Shown here piece after piece: positions 1 to 14,100 of a stretch of DNA of 64,000 bases. The DNA comes from Diadema setosum (Eukaryota; Echinodermata; Echinoidea; Diadematoida; Diadematidae): positions 690,001 through 754,000 of the forward strand of contig CM067077.1 of the NCBI GenBank assembly GCA_033980235.1. Direction: 5' to 3'. The first letter of the stretch is position 1, and every line of letters starts with the position of its first letter. Both the position numbers and the translations under genes were made by a program. The notes beneath the pieces were generated by a model. That model ran no database searches and was not told the origin of the DNA. It saw nothing but the letters and a program-made list of their open reading frames with translations.

Positions 1-61
1 TAATCGGGCAGGTGTCTATGGGAAATGTGTATTGTAGCAAAATCAGTCCGTCCTCAATGGG
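1..61. mobile_element. 85-bp TTAA-type MITE, copy 1 (cut by window edge)
   Basis: Partial copy of a short palindromic element. It ends in CCTCAATGGG followed by TTAA at 62-65 and shares the internal stretch CTATGGGAAATG...GCAAAATCAGTCCGTCC with the copies at 44740, 45604 and 55679. The first ~24 bp lie outside the window. TTAA target sites and CCC/GGG termini recall piggyBac-type non-autonomous elements. Confidence 0.7.
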
Positions 62-65
62 TTAA

Positions 66-3000
66 AATGCAGAGCCATGCTATTGGTATGATAATGATGA
101 AAGAACATCTGATGTACTCTTACAGAATCAAATAGGAAATATCCATATAGGCTCTACTGTATAACCAAAAACATTTGCAGCATGAACATTTCGTGAATTG
201 GAGCAGACGGGCTTTTTTCGCAGCATGAAACTTGTAAATCACCACTGGGATTCTGTGCATTGTGAAGATAAACATCTTCACATGCAATTTACTTTCACAA
301 ATCTTGGCTCCTTGTGAAATTTGTTAAAGTTTCATGCACGTGAAAATTCTGATTTTACAGTATTTAATGCAGTGATAGAATCACACTCGCAAACAAACAA
401 ACAAACAAACAAACAAACAGACAGAGGATTGATTTCGTTCTAGTAGAAATCAAAAATTTTGCTGGAGGTCTCAGGATTGAAACAGATCTTCATTCTGACA
501 TCCAACAAACCATCCGGCCAGCGGCTGCCCCTGCTCTTGGAGAGAGATTTCCATCAGCAAAGTGGCCATGAGCGAGGCAAGATTGAAACAACAGCGCAGC
601 GAGATTTTCACTTTGGGGATTGCTGATGACAGATCAATTCTTCCCTGATTCACTTTCCACAGAGAATACAAACTTAAAGGGATATATCACTTCTAATGAA
701 CATCTTTGTCATGATACGCTATAAAGAGTCATTCTCTCATCATATTTCATTCTTACTTTCACATTTCTTTCTAAGGGAAATTTCTGTATTAAAAAAATTT
801 TACCTTGAGAGGAAATATTTTGTTTATGTGGCTTCTCAAATTATGTATGTGTGCAAAAGTGCAAGTTTGTGCTGACTAGAATGAAATCTATTTTCTCTTG
901 TGGAGTTAAGAATGTGATGTACCGGGTACTTGTAAAAAAGAAAAAATCTACTTCTGTTTATTGTGGTTGACCACATATATTTTTGCATTTAGTCTTACCT
1001 TAAATATGCTTCATCTCTTACATTTCATAATTTGCTGTTTGTGCTCGTGAAGATTATATTCTTCTCTGGAGTGATTCTCTATTGATATCATTGTGGTGAG
1101 AAGAACTGTGTTGCCAATGTGCCACAATGAAAAGCTACTTTGGCTTTAAACTTGACCACAGTTACTCTCTCAACAGACTGGGGCATATGATTTTCATTTT
1201 TTCAATTAGAAGCTGAAATTGACAAAGGCCTTCCAGCAATGATTACCCTGTGGTGTGGCTAAGTCTACAGTTCTGAGAAATTAGATCAAGTAATAATGTG
1301 AATCAGTGATCATGATGGTTGGTTTACAATGTATATCAATGCCATGTTAATTGACTCACATTCTGTTGTCCTGACAGCTTTTATATTATGTTAGATTTCC
1401 TCAAAAATATTTGAAATATATAGATTGCTTTATTTTTCTCCCAATAGTTCATTTTGTCCAGTTGTGAAATATTCAACTCTTGAGTAATTTAGCAGTGATT
1501 GCTGCGACTTATTTTATTCATGAACCCAATCAAAACAGGAGCCACAGATTCTTCATAAACTAGTTATATCTTCTGGAGCGTATTTTGATACCCACGCTAA
1601 GATATCACCCTCACCTCTTCACAGATTGTTTTTGTTGTTGTTGTTGTGTCATATAAACACCAATGAGCAATCAGCAGGCTAGGCTGTGGAAGCTTGGTGA
1701 CTAGATAAGTGATATTCAAGATCCTGATGAAAAAGCAGTTGATGAGCAAAGTGCTGAATCCACGAACTGATGATATTTTCCACACCTCAGCTTCCATGCT
1801 TGACAGTATTCATTTTCAGCCCCAGAATGCCTTGGTATCAAACATACATGATAATTGTACTTTTATCTTGTCTTTTAGCGTATAGTCTTGCTTAAGGCAC
1901 TTTCAGATTTGTTTTTTTTTAACTCATCATTTGTATTGTTCAATGAGCCATTTAACTTAATTGAAGTTCAGAGCTTCATGAAATATTACAATGCAGAAAA
2001 AATTAATGAATGTTATACTTCTTCCAAGGGTGTAGGTGATAGCACACACTTCTTTACTAGCTCACAAAAGTGAGGTTATTGTATTATGCAAAACTAAACA
2101 TGATAGAACAAGATGAAATACTCAAATATGTAATGATATGGATAAGATCCATGAAAAGCAATGTTTATGATGACTGTTGGATTATCACTAGCATGAGCAA
2201 AAAGATTTCTTGAGCTTTATGTAAGACTGTAGTCGTTATAATTTAGCCTATTTGTTACTGTGGGTGAACAAGTTGCGAGGTTGAGTTGTTGCAGTATAGT
2301 TTCTCACTACCATCATCATGACAAACTATAAGAGCTATGATAAAAACCATCTGAAAAGTTATGTTTGGAATAATAGGGTCCCCGGTAACACTATTCGCCA
2401 GTAAAGTCTTTATATTTAGAGTCTGCAGCTGGGTCCATGTGTCCCTTTAAACACATCACAGTGTAGACTAGTGTGAACCAGTGGTGTCTGTTCTTCATGG
2501 CCGTCAGTCTTCAACATGTGTATTGGTTATTACCCTCAAGGTTTAAAAATAGCTGCATGCCTTGTGGAAGTATGTGTCACATTGGAGTCATTCAGCTGCT
2601 ATGGCCTGGATTAATTAGGGATCGGCAGACCTCCATTTCCCGTTCGTTAGCCATGTACACACAAACAAGGAGAGGCCAGACACACTTCATTATAGGCCCT
2701 GATTACAGATTGTCTTTACCTTATTCAATTTCTGATTGAAATTTGTCAGGGATGTGTAATGCTATATAAATGTTGTTTTGTAACATTTCTGCAAGAAGGT
2801 GCTGGTGCAGTCACACTTTTTTCCCCTTTAAAAATAAATTCTGTTAATACGAGATGTTAAAGCATTTCCTGATGAATAAGAACCTGAATTCCTTTGTTTT
2901 TCACTCAACTGTACACAGAGCTTAGACAGCATTTTATTTGAGGAAGGAAACAATCAGTCTTGGTACCTCTTGTTAGTGAGAGAAAAAAAAATAGATAGAC

Positions 3001-4680
3001 TTTCCAAAATCATAATAGACTATTCCAACAACTGGTACAGATTATGTAGTTATCAATTTATGTGAGAGCTACAATGATTTTGTTGTTGTTGTTCTATGAA
3101 TTCTGGAATAGCAGTGGCTTCTGTCAGTAGCATATGTCACAAAAGAGAAGACAGCAACAGCAGAGAAGCCATATGTGATGATATGCCATATGTCGAGTTA
3201 ACAATCATACTACATATGTGATAGGCGGGAGACTTGGGATCTTATGTTCTGCTGAAAGGATTCAAGCTATGGAATGTGTCGGGGTCTTATTCCTTGCTGC
3301 TTCTTACTGATTAGTGTATGTCTCATGTTTGTCTGTGTGTCCTTGGGGTGCAGGGATGTAGCAGGCGATTTCTTTGAGATCCTTAGAGTAGCTGAAATCC
3401 CCTTTGAAGTATCCTTAGTGAAGGGCAAAATGTGTGCTTTTCAAACAGCCCCACCCCACCTTTCTGATCCCCCACCTGTCAACCCCACCCCCTTACCTCA
3501 TCCCTTACCCCCATCCCTTACCCCCTCCCTCCAGACGTTTATTTCCTCTCCTTCATTAGTGAGAGTTTGTGACCCAGTTCAGGATCTGAGAGGGGGTAAT
3601 CCGTTAATTGGTCGTCTTTCCTTCCCTGTCTGTCACATCCAAGGACATTTTGGTCCAGAGTTTCTTCAGCACTGAAGAATTTTTTGGTACGTTGGTTGTG
3701 TATTTTCGAGATTATTCTAATTATAGTTTCTGTAGAGATCCTTTCCTGGATTAGTTTCTCCTTCATGGTTCTAAGCCACAAATTGTCCTGAATCATGCCC
3801 CAGATTATCTGTTTTCTCTTCTCCGTGCATTGAAGAGAGCTGATTGTAAACAAGATGATTGTTAACAGATGATCATGATGGAATTTATTGATAAAATGCA
3901 AGTACAGTGTACTTCTGCAAGGCCACTTAAACCACTTTTTTTTTTTTTGGGGGGGGGGTAAAATGATTATCCAATCCTGCAGGATATCAATATACTCATG
4001 AGTAGTTCACTTTTGAAGTTCTATGACTGCAGTCAGAATTGCTGATGATATCAATAAAGTAGTGAATGCTGAGATTACGAAACTGAAAATACCAAGAGGG
4101 TGATGGAGTTTATGATGTGTGAGATTATAATGCGGTTGCCAAGCACCAGTTATTGAACTTGTGACTTGTGAACTGAGATGACCCAGTTCCATGTAGCTAG
4201 ACAGGAGTCTGCTCTTTTCTCCCTTTTGACACCGCACTGACAGGGATTGTGTGTGCAGTCACTTTAAGTGACATGCTATTCCTTGTACTTGTACTTCCAT
4301 CATTAATCAAATAAATGTTGAGACAATGTTAACCTTTGCACATCTGATATGAAAGAAAATTAGGGAATTTAAGACATTAAAACTTTATAATTAGTGCAGG
4401 TTCCCAAGACTAAGCATATACAGTTGTAAGCTGTAAAACAAATGTTGATGATTAAATTCTGTAGCAATGTCTCTGCTCTCACACACAGATGAATACAAAC
4501 TTAAAATGCAGAGAGTTTTAGAGATGAGGTACAGGTCAAGATACCATTAACAGATAATGATTGGGTGCAGGTGCATAATGCACTGAATGTTGTGTATGAA
4601 TATTGTGATTCATATGTTAATTTCATTTATATTAAATTACATTATGAGTATAGCCTACCTGTACAGTGATGGTACTCGAA
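66..4680. other. gene-free stretch upstream of the first kinase exon
   Basis: Presumably intron of the ACK-like gene, since the exon at 4919 begins in phase 0 mid-protein. I see a (CAAA)n tract at 390-419, a (TTG)n tract near 1627-1645, a T/G homopolymer junction near 3937-3958 and a C-rich stretch at 3450-3535. ORFs here are short, lack family motifs and contain no recognisable SAM-like exon of ACK. Confidence 0.5.
390..419. repeat. (CAAA)n microsatellite
   Basis: About seven tandem copies of the tetranucleotide AAAC/CAAA. Confidence 0.9.
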
Positions 4681-4820
4681 GACCCTGTTTACAGTGCGGG
4701 GCTGGGCCGAGCGGCGGACGAGCCGCGGCCAAGCCCGGCCTCAATTGCGGGGCCCTGAAATGAAGGCCGGGCTCGGCCGCTGCCGAGCCAGGCCTTTTCG
4801 CTCAAGCTGTAAACGGGGTC
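4681..4820. mobile_element. GC-rich palindromic MITE
   Basis: The ends form an inverted repeat, GACCCTGTTTACAG at the left and CTGTAAACGGGGTC at the right. The interior consists of CpG-rich arms around GGCCGAGC / GCTCGGCC. It is strongly GC-rich against AT-rich surroundings and lies about 100 bp upstream of the first kinase exon. A target duplication is not clear. Confidence 0.65.
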
Positions 4821-4918
4821 CAACACTCTTTGTATCTTATATGGTTATTGTTATGATGATGTACAGACTGTAGTTATGGTACTTTAATGCTTTCTTCTTT
4901 GTTTTTTTAATGTTACAG

Positions 4919-5107
4919 AAGGGGGGCAAGACTGGGTCCAAGCCCCCTCCTCCACTCTCCAAAGTGACGACCCAGGGGCCAGGTGCCCAACCTAGTGGGG
5001 GCCATATCATTCCAGCCACGGATATTAAGATTCTTGACAAGGAGCTGGGGAGGGGCGAGTTTGGCAAGGTGATGCAGGGACTCTGGTGTAACAGAGAAGG
5101 CCAACAG
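4919..5107 (+). CDS. ACK: ACK-like kinase exon A: proline-rich linker and glycine loop
   Basis: 63 codons between a polypyrimidine/ACAG acceptor (AG at 4917-4918) and a GTAAGA donor at 5108, phase 0 at both ends. The first half is a Lys/Pro-rich linker ([10 protein letters not shown]). The second half begins the kinase domain: [24 protein letters not shown] carries the nucleotide-binding G-x-G-x-x-G-x-V loop. The segment ends NREGQQ, and the next exon supplies the VAVK lysine about 31 kb downstream. Confidence 0.88.
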
Positions 5108-8100
5108 GTAAGATCTTGCCCCCTCATGTTTGTTTGTTTGTTTGTTTGTTTTTACATTGAAGTTGTTGCTTTTTGTCTGAAGACAAAGATGACCCCTTCG
5201 ATTGACAAAAGATGAGCAATTTGGCTCTTTTGTAGCAACAAAATGACAGGACAGTGACTAATACCCCCATTCCACAGAGATTTTTTTTCTCATCAGTCAC
5301 TCGTAGAAGCAAAGTTTGTTACCTTTGGCCACACACTGAAGTGTATCAGATGACAGTGTGATGAATCCGACTTGTGTCAGGTCAGTGTCAGACACGTCGG
5401 GCGGTGATCCAATGATGCAAAATGGTCTGATGAAGATCACACCCATACAGCAACATGTCTGACATTGACATAATATCAGAATTCATCAGAATGATATCGG
5501 AAGCAACAAACCCTGCTTCTTACTAGTGACCAACGAGAAAAATCTCTGTGGAATGGGGATATAACACACAAAAATTCCTCACCATTCCTATACACCTTAT
5601 GGCTGAAGAGTCTTTTGGTAAAGATATTGCCTATCTTGTCTTCAGTGGTTAGGATCAGATTTTCTCCTTTCCTCCAAGAATCTGTTAGTCTGTACAGTGT
5701 AGAAGATAAAAGGTCAAGCTCCTTTGACCTATGGGTAACTTGGCTAAGATGTGGGTGTAGATGGATGTTGGTTCAACTCCAAATTTCGGGGAGGGCTGGG
5801 GTAAATATGATATTTCCTGCATACTTCATCCTCAGTCCATGTCGTCGGGTGCCCGTGCATTGGCCGCTAACGCAATACAAATTGTATTGGCGTTAGCGGC
5901 CAATGCACGGGCACCCGACGATGTGAACTTGGAGCAGAACACTCAGTATTCTCAAGGAGATGAGAATGACATTTAAATCTCATAGAAGAAGAGAGACATA
6001 CATGGGTTGTTTTCACATTCTAGTCATTGACTTATTTCATGGGTGATACTGACATGGCTTTGTTTCATATTCTTTGAACACTGTAATGGCATCTGCCATG
6101 GCAACTAAAAAAAAAAATCTTGCTACTGATTGGTTGTTAAGTAGGTGTTGCCGTGGCACTTACAACCATATTCCCATTATGCACACATCTTTGTTGTAAT
6201 TTGAAACTTGATATGCTTGATTGACTGTTCTAACAAGGGTTTTGAGAAATAAAAGAAAAGGATGTGTGTTCAAGTTAGATGTTTCATTCATACCACATGA
6301 TGATGAACCAAAACTATAGTGTGTATTGGTCTTTAAAAATTTGAGAGTCATCTACGTCCTGCAAGAAAGCAAAATCCTTCCATTTATATTGCATTTCTAG
6401 CTCACCTGAGCCAAAGGCTCAAGTGAGCTATTGCGATCGCCCTTCGTCCGGCGTCCGTCGTCCGTCGTGCGTAAACTTTTTACATTTTCATCTTCTTCTT
6501 GAAAACCCCAAGACCGATTTTCATCAAACTTAGCAGGTAGCATCCCTAGGGGGTTAGGAACTCAATTTGTTAAAATGGGCACCATGCCCCACCCAGGGGG
6601 CCCCCAGGGGGGGCCCAAACCCCCCAAAATTAAGGAATCTGTAAAAATCTTCTTCTCTAGAACCAACAGTGCTAAGTTAGTACTATGAGTTAGTACATTG
6701 ATGACTGTAGTTTCAAGTTTGTTCATGGCAGAATCAGGGGTGCCCCCCTTGGGACCCAGGGGAGGGGGTGAGGAGGGGTCCTAATGGGGCCTAAATTGTA
6801 CATTTTCATCTTCTTCTTGAGAACCCCATAACCAATTTTCACCAAACTTGGCAGGTAGCATCCCTAGGGGGTTAGGATCTCAATTTGTTAAAATGGGCAC
6901 CATGCCCCACCCAGGGGCCCCAGGGGGCCCAAACCCTCCAAAATGAAGGAATCTTTAAAAATCTTCTCTAGAATCAGAAGTTATAGAGCGACGATAATAG
7001 ATAAAATAATGAGTGAGCACAATAATGACTGTAGTTTCAAGTTTGTTCATAGCAGATCCAGGAGTGCCCCTCTTGGGGGCAGGGGGGGGGGGGGGGGGGT
7101 TGGGAAGGTCCCAATGGGGGCCTGAATTGTACATTTTCATCTTCTTCCTGAAAACCTCATGATGGATTTTCGTCAAACTTGGCAGGTAGCATCCCTAGAG
7201 GGTCAGGATCTCAATTTATCAAAATGGGCACCATGCCCCACCCAGAGGGCCCCAGGGGGCCCTAATCTCCCCAAATTAAGGAATCTTACAAAATTTGGGC
7301 CCTTATTGTACATTTTCATCTTCTACTTGAGAATGCCTGGTCAAATTTTAGTAGAGCTGTGAATAGTTTAGATTAGTGACTGCGTGAAAGGTGAACTTGT
7401 GATACTCGGGTGAGCGCTAGACCCATTCTCTTGTTTTCCACTTTTCATGTTATATCTCAATGTCCTTTTTCTTGAGTAACTTAGATTCTACCTCCAAACC
7501 AATTGATATCATAATTTCCTCCTAAATGGCTATTTCCATAAAATAGGAACCCATTGGCTGTGTTTGGTGTCCCTGCATTTATATCAATGTTTTATTCACT
7601 ACAATGCTACTAATTTGAGTTTCCTTAGGTAGTATGTGTGCACTGTGTTTCATAATGTCCGTATACAAGTTTTGGGGCACGGAAAAAATTATAATTGGCT
7701 TGCCACGAGCAAGAAGTATGGTTGTTGCATTAGGTTTTTCCTAATGTCGGCGTGACATTTTTTACATTAAATTTTAATACATTGTTTGTGTATTTAAAAG
7801 TCCTTTTTTTTAATTTATTTTTATTGGAAGTAATGTCTATCAACAATTGTTTAAAATGCTATGCAACTTTTCCACAAATCGGGTGCTAATTTGCTTTCCA
7901 AAATATTGGACTTTTAGCCTCACGACGTAAGCGTTGGTGTCCCCGTCCTCACGTATGATAGGTATTGCTTTGGTGAAATATTACTGAGCAAAAACATGTT
8001 TTTTGCCGGCAAATATTTCATTTTTTAGCATTAATGAACGAAAATGTAATTTTCATCACATTTTTTTTGTATAATAAGTACAATACATCGTAATTTCTTG

Positions 8101-11100
8101 AGTTTCTTGGATGACGCGTTCATATTGTGTCCCTTCGATATCCTAACGTCGGTCACGAGTTTATTACTCCGCCAAGCACACTCCCAATAAATTCATGAAC
8201 GAAATGTACCCTACGTCATATCTCAGGCCCGATCTACGTCATATATCAGGCTCGATGAAAGTAGATCTTTTCAGCGCGCTACAAACCACGATGTGTACTC
8301 TGTGTCCCTCCCTAACGTCGGTGGCACTTTCACTGCAAATTACGCCGGAATCATCATCGAGCTCTCAAAAGTAATGTAAGCACGATTTTCTGTAGATTTT
8401 AAACATTATGATTATGAATTTTTATTGTTTCGATTATTACGAAAAGCGTAAAATATCGGGACAGTTTTGTGCTCGGTGGTGAAACCTTCACACATGCAAT
8501 GTTGCTGTTAATGGGAAACCATATTCACCGTGTCCCCGCTAACGAAGTACGAGTATTGACGATGAAAACACTCCGTCTTTCATTGTAGCGGCATAATTTT
8601 GCAAGCAACACCTGTCGCAATTACTACTTGCAAATACCGTATCGTTTCATATCCAATATTATGCTTAGATTGCCGTAATCAACATGGTAATACTAGTCAT
8701 TTGTGGAGCACTGTACACCCAACGTTAGCATGACGACGGGGACGCCTTGAAGTGCAGTGTCCCTTATGCGTCGTGCCGCGTTAGTCCCACATGTGTTAAA
8801 TGGTGTATTGTGTATGTGAGTTCGTATTTTCAAGTCTTAACTTGCGATATTGGCGGTAATTTTCTGCACTTGAAAATGATAAATCTGACCATCAAAGTGT
8901 CATAGGAGATTCAGAAATAATATTTGTGTTTTTAAGTGGATTTAAAGAGGGATACTTGGTCAAAAAGTGGCAAATTTAGCAGCTGGAAACATAGCTATGT
9001 GACCCATTCAGTCACAGAATAATCCCCTGAACTCTGGGGTTGGAAGATGGCAGGCGTGGTGTCCAGTTCCCTGGCTGGGGTAGTGGTTTTATGAAGAACT
9101 TTGTTACTAAATATTTCCCAAGTAGTGTACTCTATCTAATAAATTCTGATTAGGTAGGCCTAACCATTTCAAAGATTTTGAATAAGATAAGTGTAATATT
9201 CTAAGCAAGTTTGGGTGAAAGTGAAATGGAGAATAGACACTAAAACTTTAGTTTATGCTGGTCTACATTTTCCTTTTTTTTTTTTGTTTTGAAGTACCGG
9301 GTTTGGGAATCAATTATGCATTCCTAAGAGGATAATATATTTGAGACTACCATGAAGTTTTAAATGTCCAGAAATTAACTCTTGGTTGCATAGGCAGTGA
9401 TCCGGTGTGGTGTTACCTTACCCACCCCCATAGGCGGCGGAAGCGGGGGGGGGGGGGGGGGGGGGGGGGGGATGGGGGGGGGGGATGGGGGGGGGGGTTG
9501 CGTCCCCCCCAAATTTTTTTGGGTGATAAAAATTTTTTTGGGTGATAAAAATTTTTTTATTGAAACCCCCAACAGACAACAATCGGGGGCAATTTTTTTT
9601 TCCTGGATCCCCCTCTTAATTTTGGTTGATAACCTTTTTTTTTTGCTTGTCAAATTTTTTTCCGCCGCGTCCCCCCCTAAATTTTTTTGCTTCCGCCGCC
9701 AATGCCCACCCCCTCATGGGAGGGGGTTATCCCCCTTGATTTTTTGAGCTTAATTTTCCAGAATTTGCCAGCACTTTTGATAAATTTTACAGACACTGAA
9801 AATGTACTGAACACTTTTCTTTATAAACACTTGAACATTTTTGTCTGGAAACATATATAGCTGAAATTATGTTATGATACCAAAAGTTTAGGGTTATTTC
9901 TAGAACACTTCATTAACACTTAAACAAATTTAATATGAAATCATAACCACTACCAATCCCTTTATACTTCATTTTTATTTAACTATTCACTTACCGTATT
10001 TACAGGGATGAGATTTCTCCGCGGATTTTGAGTCTGGGATTTTTTTTTTTTTTTTTTTCCGCTCCCTCAGACAAGTGTTTCCTCTTTTTTGAAATTTCTG
10101 TTTCACACCTGATATTTTTTAAAATTATGCTTTAAACCATATTACGATTTATGAAGTCAATTCTTTTTCATTTAACAGGGTTCACTATTGAAGATGGCTC
10201 GCCAATTCAAAGAGAGAGGGGTGGCCTGCAGAGGCGAAGCAAAAAGGTCACCACGCAAAGGCAAAAGGTCACCGTGCAAAAGCAAAGTGAAAGAAACTAA
10301 AAAAAAAATCAAACTGCCCTTTGCTCTCCGCATTCGATGCCAAAATCGAGAGGATAGTGGTCAATCAAGTGGGGCCAGTCAGACAAAGAGAAAAAGTAGA
10401 AGTGCCAGTACAAGTTGGAGACATAAACTGAAGCAAAATGACCCCCAAAAATACCAAAAAGTGCAACAAAGTGGAAAGTTGTACAGCCAGATGTACCGCC
10501 TAAACATGGCATTGGCCGAAAAGACTTTAAGAAAAAGAAACCTCACATCAGAGGAAAGAGAAGAAGCTGAAGAGTGGCTAGAGAAAAAGAAGAAGTACAA
10601 TGAGAAAAGTAGAATCCGCCAGCGAAGATTTGCTGAGAAAAAGAAAAAAGAAAGGGAAGAGAACAAGAACAAGCCACACATTCCTGTGACGAGGAAACAA
10701 GCTGATAAAAAAAAAGAGTATGAAAGAAACAAAAAACGGAAGCAGCGTGAAGCATACTCAGTCGAAAGACATGAAGCAGTTAAAGCGAGGAGAAGAGAAT
10801 TATACGCACAGAAGCGGCAATGTGAAAAAGATGTCATCTTACAGGAAAGAGAAAAGAAATTAAAAGCTGACGAGGAGCACCTTAGGGCAATGGAAGCGGA
10901 GATAAGAGAGAGAGAAAGGCAACTCCAACTGCATGAAAGAGATGGAGACATAGAGGCAAGAAAACGCCAAATGAAAGAATTTAAAGATGCTGAAGGGAAC
11001 GATGTACGATCAAACCCAGCTAGACGACAGAGCTTGAAAAGGGCATTACATGCTTTACCCAGCAAGACATCACACTTTGTTGGTACTGTTGTTGACATTC

Positions 11101-14100
11101 TTAACAAAGCTTCTCCTACAAAACAAGCAGCCTTTACAGGAGCAGGTGTAAAACTTACCAAAACAGCGAGGAGACAGCCTAATCTTGAAGAGGTAGTCAC
11201 TAAAGGACTGTCATCAAGGCTCAAAGAAGAAAAGAAAAGTCGGAAAATTCTAGCATCGACGCTTCACCTCATGAAAAAATACCGTCTGCAAAGACAGGCC
11301 TGTAAGCGGTTTGGTGTAAACAAGAAATTGATAAACAAGAAATTGTCAAAGCAAGGAAGGCCAAAGGTCAACTTGGAAACCGTAAAGCAGGTTCATGAGT
11401 TTTATGAAGTTAACTCGTCAGAAATGCCAGACAAGCGACTTGTAAGCAAAAAAACCAGAAAGCCTAGACGCATTATTGATACCTCCATTGCCATTTTACA
11501 TGAACAATACAACAAGACCTATCCAGATCAACAAGTGTGCTCTTCCAGTTTCTATGCACTCAGACCTAAACATGTAAGCACCAAGAGACAGGCAAAATAC
11601 CATGGCTGTCTTTGCGAATACTGCGAAAATCTGCAACTAAAATTGGAGGTACTAGCCAACGTGAAATTGAGAACAGTGTATGACGTTGCTAATGCAACTC
11701 TCTGTCCAAAGCCAAGTGCATCAGCATTTCATAGGCCAACCTGTTTGGAAAGAAAGTGTGGCAACTGTGGTATCCACAAACTGGACGATATATTTCATGA
11801 CAAAGAGCCACATGAGGAAGTTGAATGGAAAGTTTGGAAAATGGTCAACCATACCTGTCACACCAAATCAAACAAGACAAAAGAAGTGAAGAAGCGTTCG
11901 CTTGTCACCGAGAAGGGCACTGTAGCTGATCTCATAAAGCAGCTTAAGGATGAAGCCAATGACATTGCTGTACATCTGTTCAATAAAGACTGGCAGCAAC
12001 AGCAGTTCTCAAAACTGAAGACAAACCTACCAGAAGGAGCAGTGCTGAGCATTGTAGATTTCTCAGAAAATTACAAATGCGGTTTCCAGAGAGAAGTGCA
12101 AACTGCATACTATGCCCAAAATTCAGCTACTTTGCACCCAATGGTGAACTACTACAGGTGCGAGACTTGCCGTGAAGTTGTGCAAGAATCTTGCATTGTA
12201 ATCAGTGATGACCTTCGGCATGATTATCATTTAGTGCATGCCATGCAAGCAAAAGTCTGTAAACACCTAGCAGAAAAGAGAGGGCTGAATATCAAAGTTA
12301 TGTACAGATACTCCGATGGTTGTGCTAGCCAGTACAAATCGAAAGGACCTTTCTCAGATGTGAGTTACTTCACAGAAGATTTTGGCTTCCCAGTCATCCA
12401 CAACTACTTCGGCAGCAGACATGGTAAAGGCCCAAGCGATGGAGAGGGTGCGGTCGTGAAATCTCAAGCGTCAACAGCAGTTCTAACTCGCAAGGTAGTA
12501 ATCAGTGATGCAAAAGCGCTGTATGAGTTTTCCAAGAAGCATCTAGACAAGCAAAGCGAAGGCGGCCAATGTTGCAAGAAATTTCTGCGCACATCATTCT
12601 TTGTTTCACATGCAGAGGTTAATAGAGACAGGGAAAACAGATCTACAAAGTTGGTGAAAGGTTCAAGAAAGCTACACTGTGTTAAGACCGTGGAGAGTGG
12701 AGTAATTTCAACTCGAAATTTAACTTGTGTGTGTGACACCTGTCTACTTGGCCATGGAAACTGCAGAAACAATACCTATGTCGAGAACTGGAAGAAGGTG
12801 GACCTGAGAGCTGCAAATAAGCAAGGTAGGGGTCAGGGCCAGTATTCTGAAACTTTAAAAAAATATATACATCTACATCACTAAAAATGTTATTAGCAGA
12901 TGAGATTGTCATGTTTTCCTAGGTTGCATAATGAATCCCAGTATACAGTATCTACAATTGTTTTATCTATATGTCACATTTTTTTTGTAAGTTTCAGCAT
13001 ATGGGCCTAGAATGTGTCATGAAGATATTTGCATGATGATTACTTAAATCACCCTGACCATGGTCTCATTTGAGGCTAGAAATTACTGCAGTTTGATTCA
13101 GATTTGACTCTTGCAGAGATTAAATCATGTCAATCCCATCTATACATTTAGGGAACAGATTCTCAAAGAGATCCTGTCACCTGAAAATTCCACTTGGGAG
13201 TTTAAAGAACACCTACAGCTATCTCATATTTTATAAGCAACATGTCATTCACTACAAACCCATGTAATGTCATCCCTCACAGGTATGAGACTGAGAGCAA
13301 ATACCACTGCAGCCCCAGCTGACCCAACCAGTGACGTTCTCACAGCTGTTGTCCCAGATGATGTCACAGAAACACTAGAACCCCCCACAGCTGTTGTCTT
13401 ACATGGTGCCGGTACGCCTGCCACAGCACATAGAGATGATCCCCCTGATACTATGAACATGACAGAACCACAGAGCTCTGATGATAGTGAGAGGTAAAAC
13501 ATCTATCATGTTGGGAAATATTTGGCCTGAAGGCGTATGAAAGTATCTATGTTTATCACAACAGGTAAAAACAAGAAATGGATATTTGTTGAATGTGCTG
13601 TACAATAATATTCATCTTGAAATTTAAAGCTCTTCATCAACACTAACATTTATTGATCTGGATATTTCAGAAATGTCCCATTTAAAATATTTATTTCATG
13701 TCTTCTATCATGAGATCTAAGTAAATTCATTTGCAATATTAATCTTGGGATATTTTCTTTTTTTTTTCTTTATGCATTACAGGTACAAAGTTAATACCTA
13801 TGTTGCAGTGCGTTTTGAAGTATGTGGCAAGAAGACGGATAGTACCAAAGGATTGGTTTACATGGCATTGGTAAGTTTGCTGGCTTGGTTTGTGGGTATT
13901 CTCTTACTCTTCTCTGATTGTAATTTTAAACATTCGGTATTTCAAGAAAAACAAGTCAGAGCATTGAGGAAAGTAAACTGATACTTGCTGTACCAAGCTG
14001 TACACATATGCATTGTACTTGTGTTTCACATCATGTGGATAAACTATGTACCTTTGCAGTAGATTTACCCGTTATCTGAGACATCACCAAGTGGTACAGT

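Noticed and set aside
3274..3675. 133-aa plus-strand frame that might be an upstream ACK exon
   Set aside because: Content is a hydrophobic start followed by Pro/His low complexity from C-rich DNA; no SAM-like or linker motif of ACK and no convincing splice sites.
4600..4918. CpG island or promoter of the kinase
   Set aside because: The GC-rich part (4681-4820) has inverted ends and is better explained as a MITE; the next exon starts mid-protein in phase 0 after a splice acceptor.
9375..9747. Gly-rich and Pro-rich ORFs on both strands
   Set aside because: Products of the G27/G11 tracts and of the nested GGCGGCGGAAGC element.
10379..11224. 281-aa minus-strand open frame
   Set aside because: Antisense shadow of the transposase first exon; its Phe/Ser/Leu-rich content mirrors Lys/Glu codons on the plus strand.
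12826..12884. C-terminus of the long ORF as read without splicing
   Set aside because: A donor at 12826 plus three in-frame exons give a better protein; the unspliced tail GRGQGQYSE... is unremarkable.
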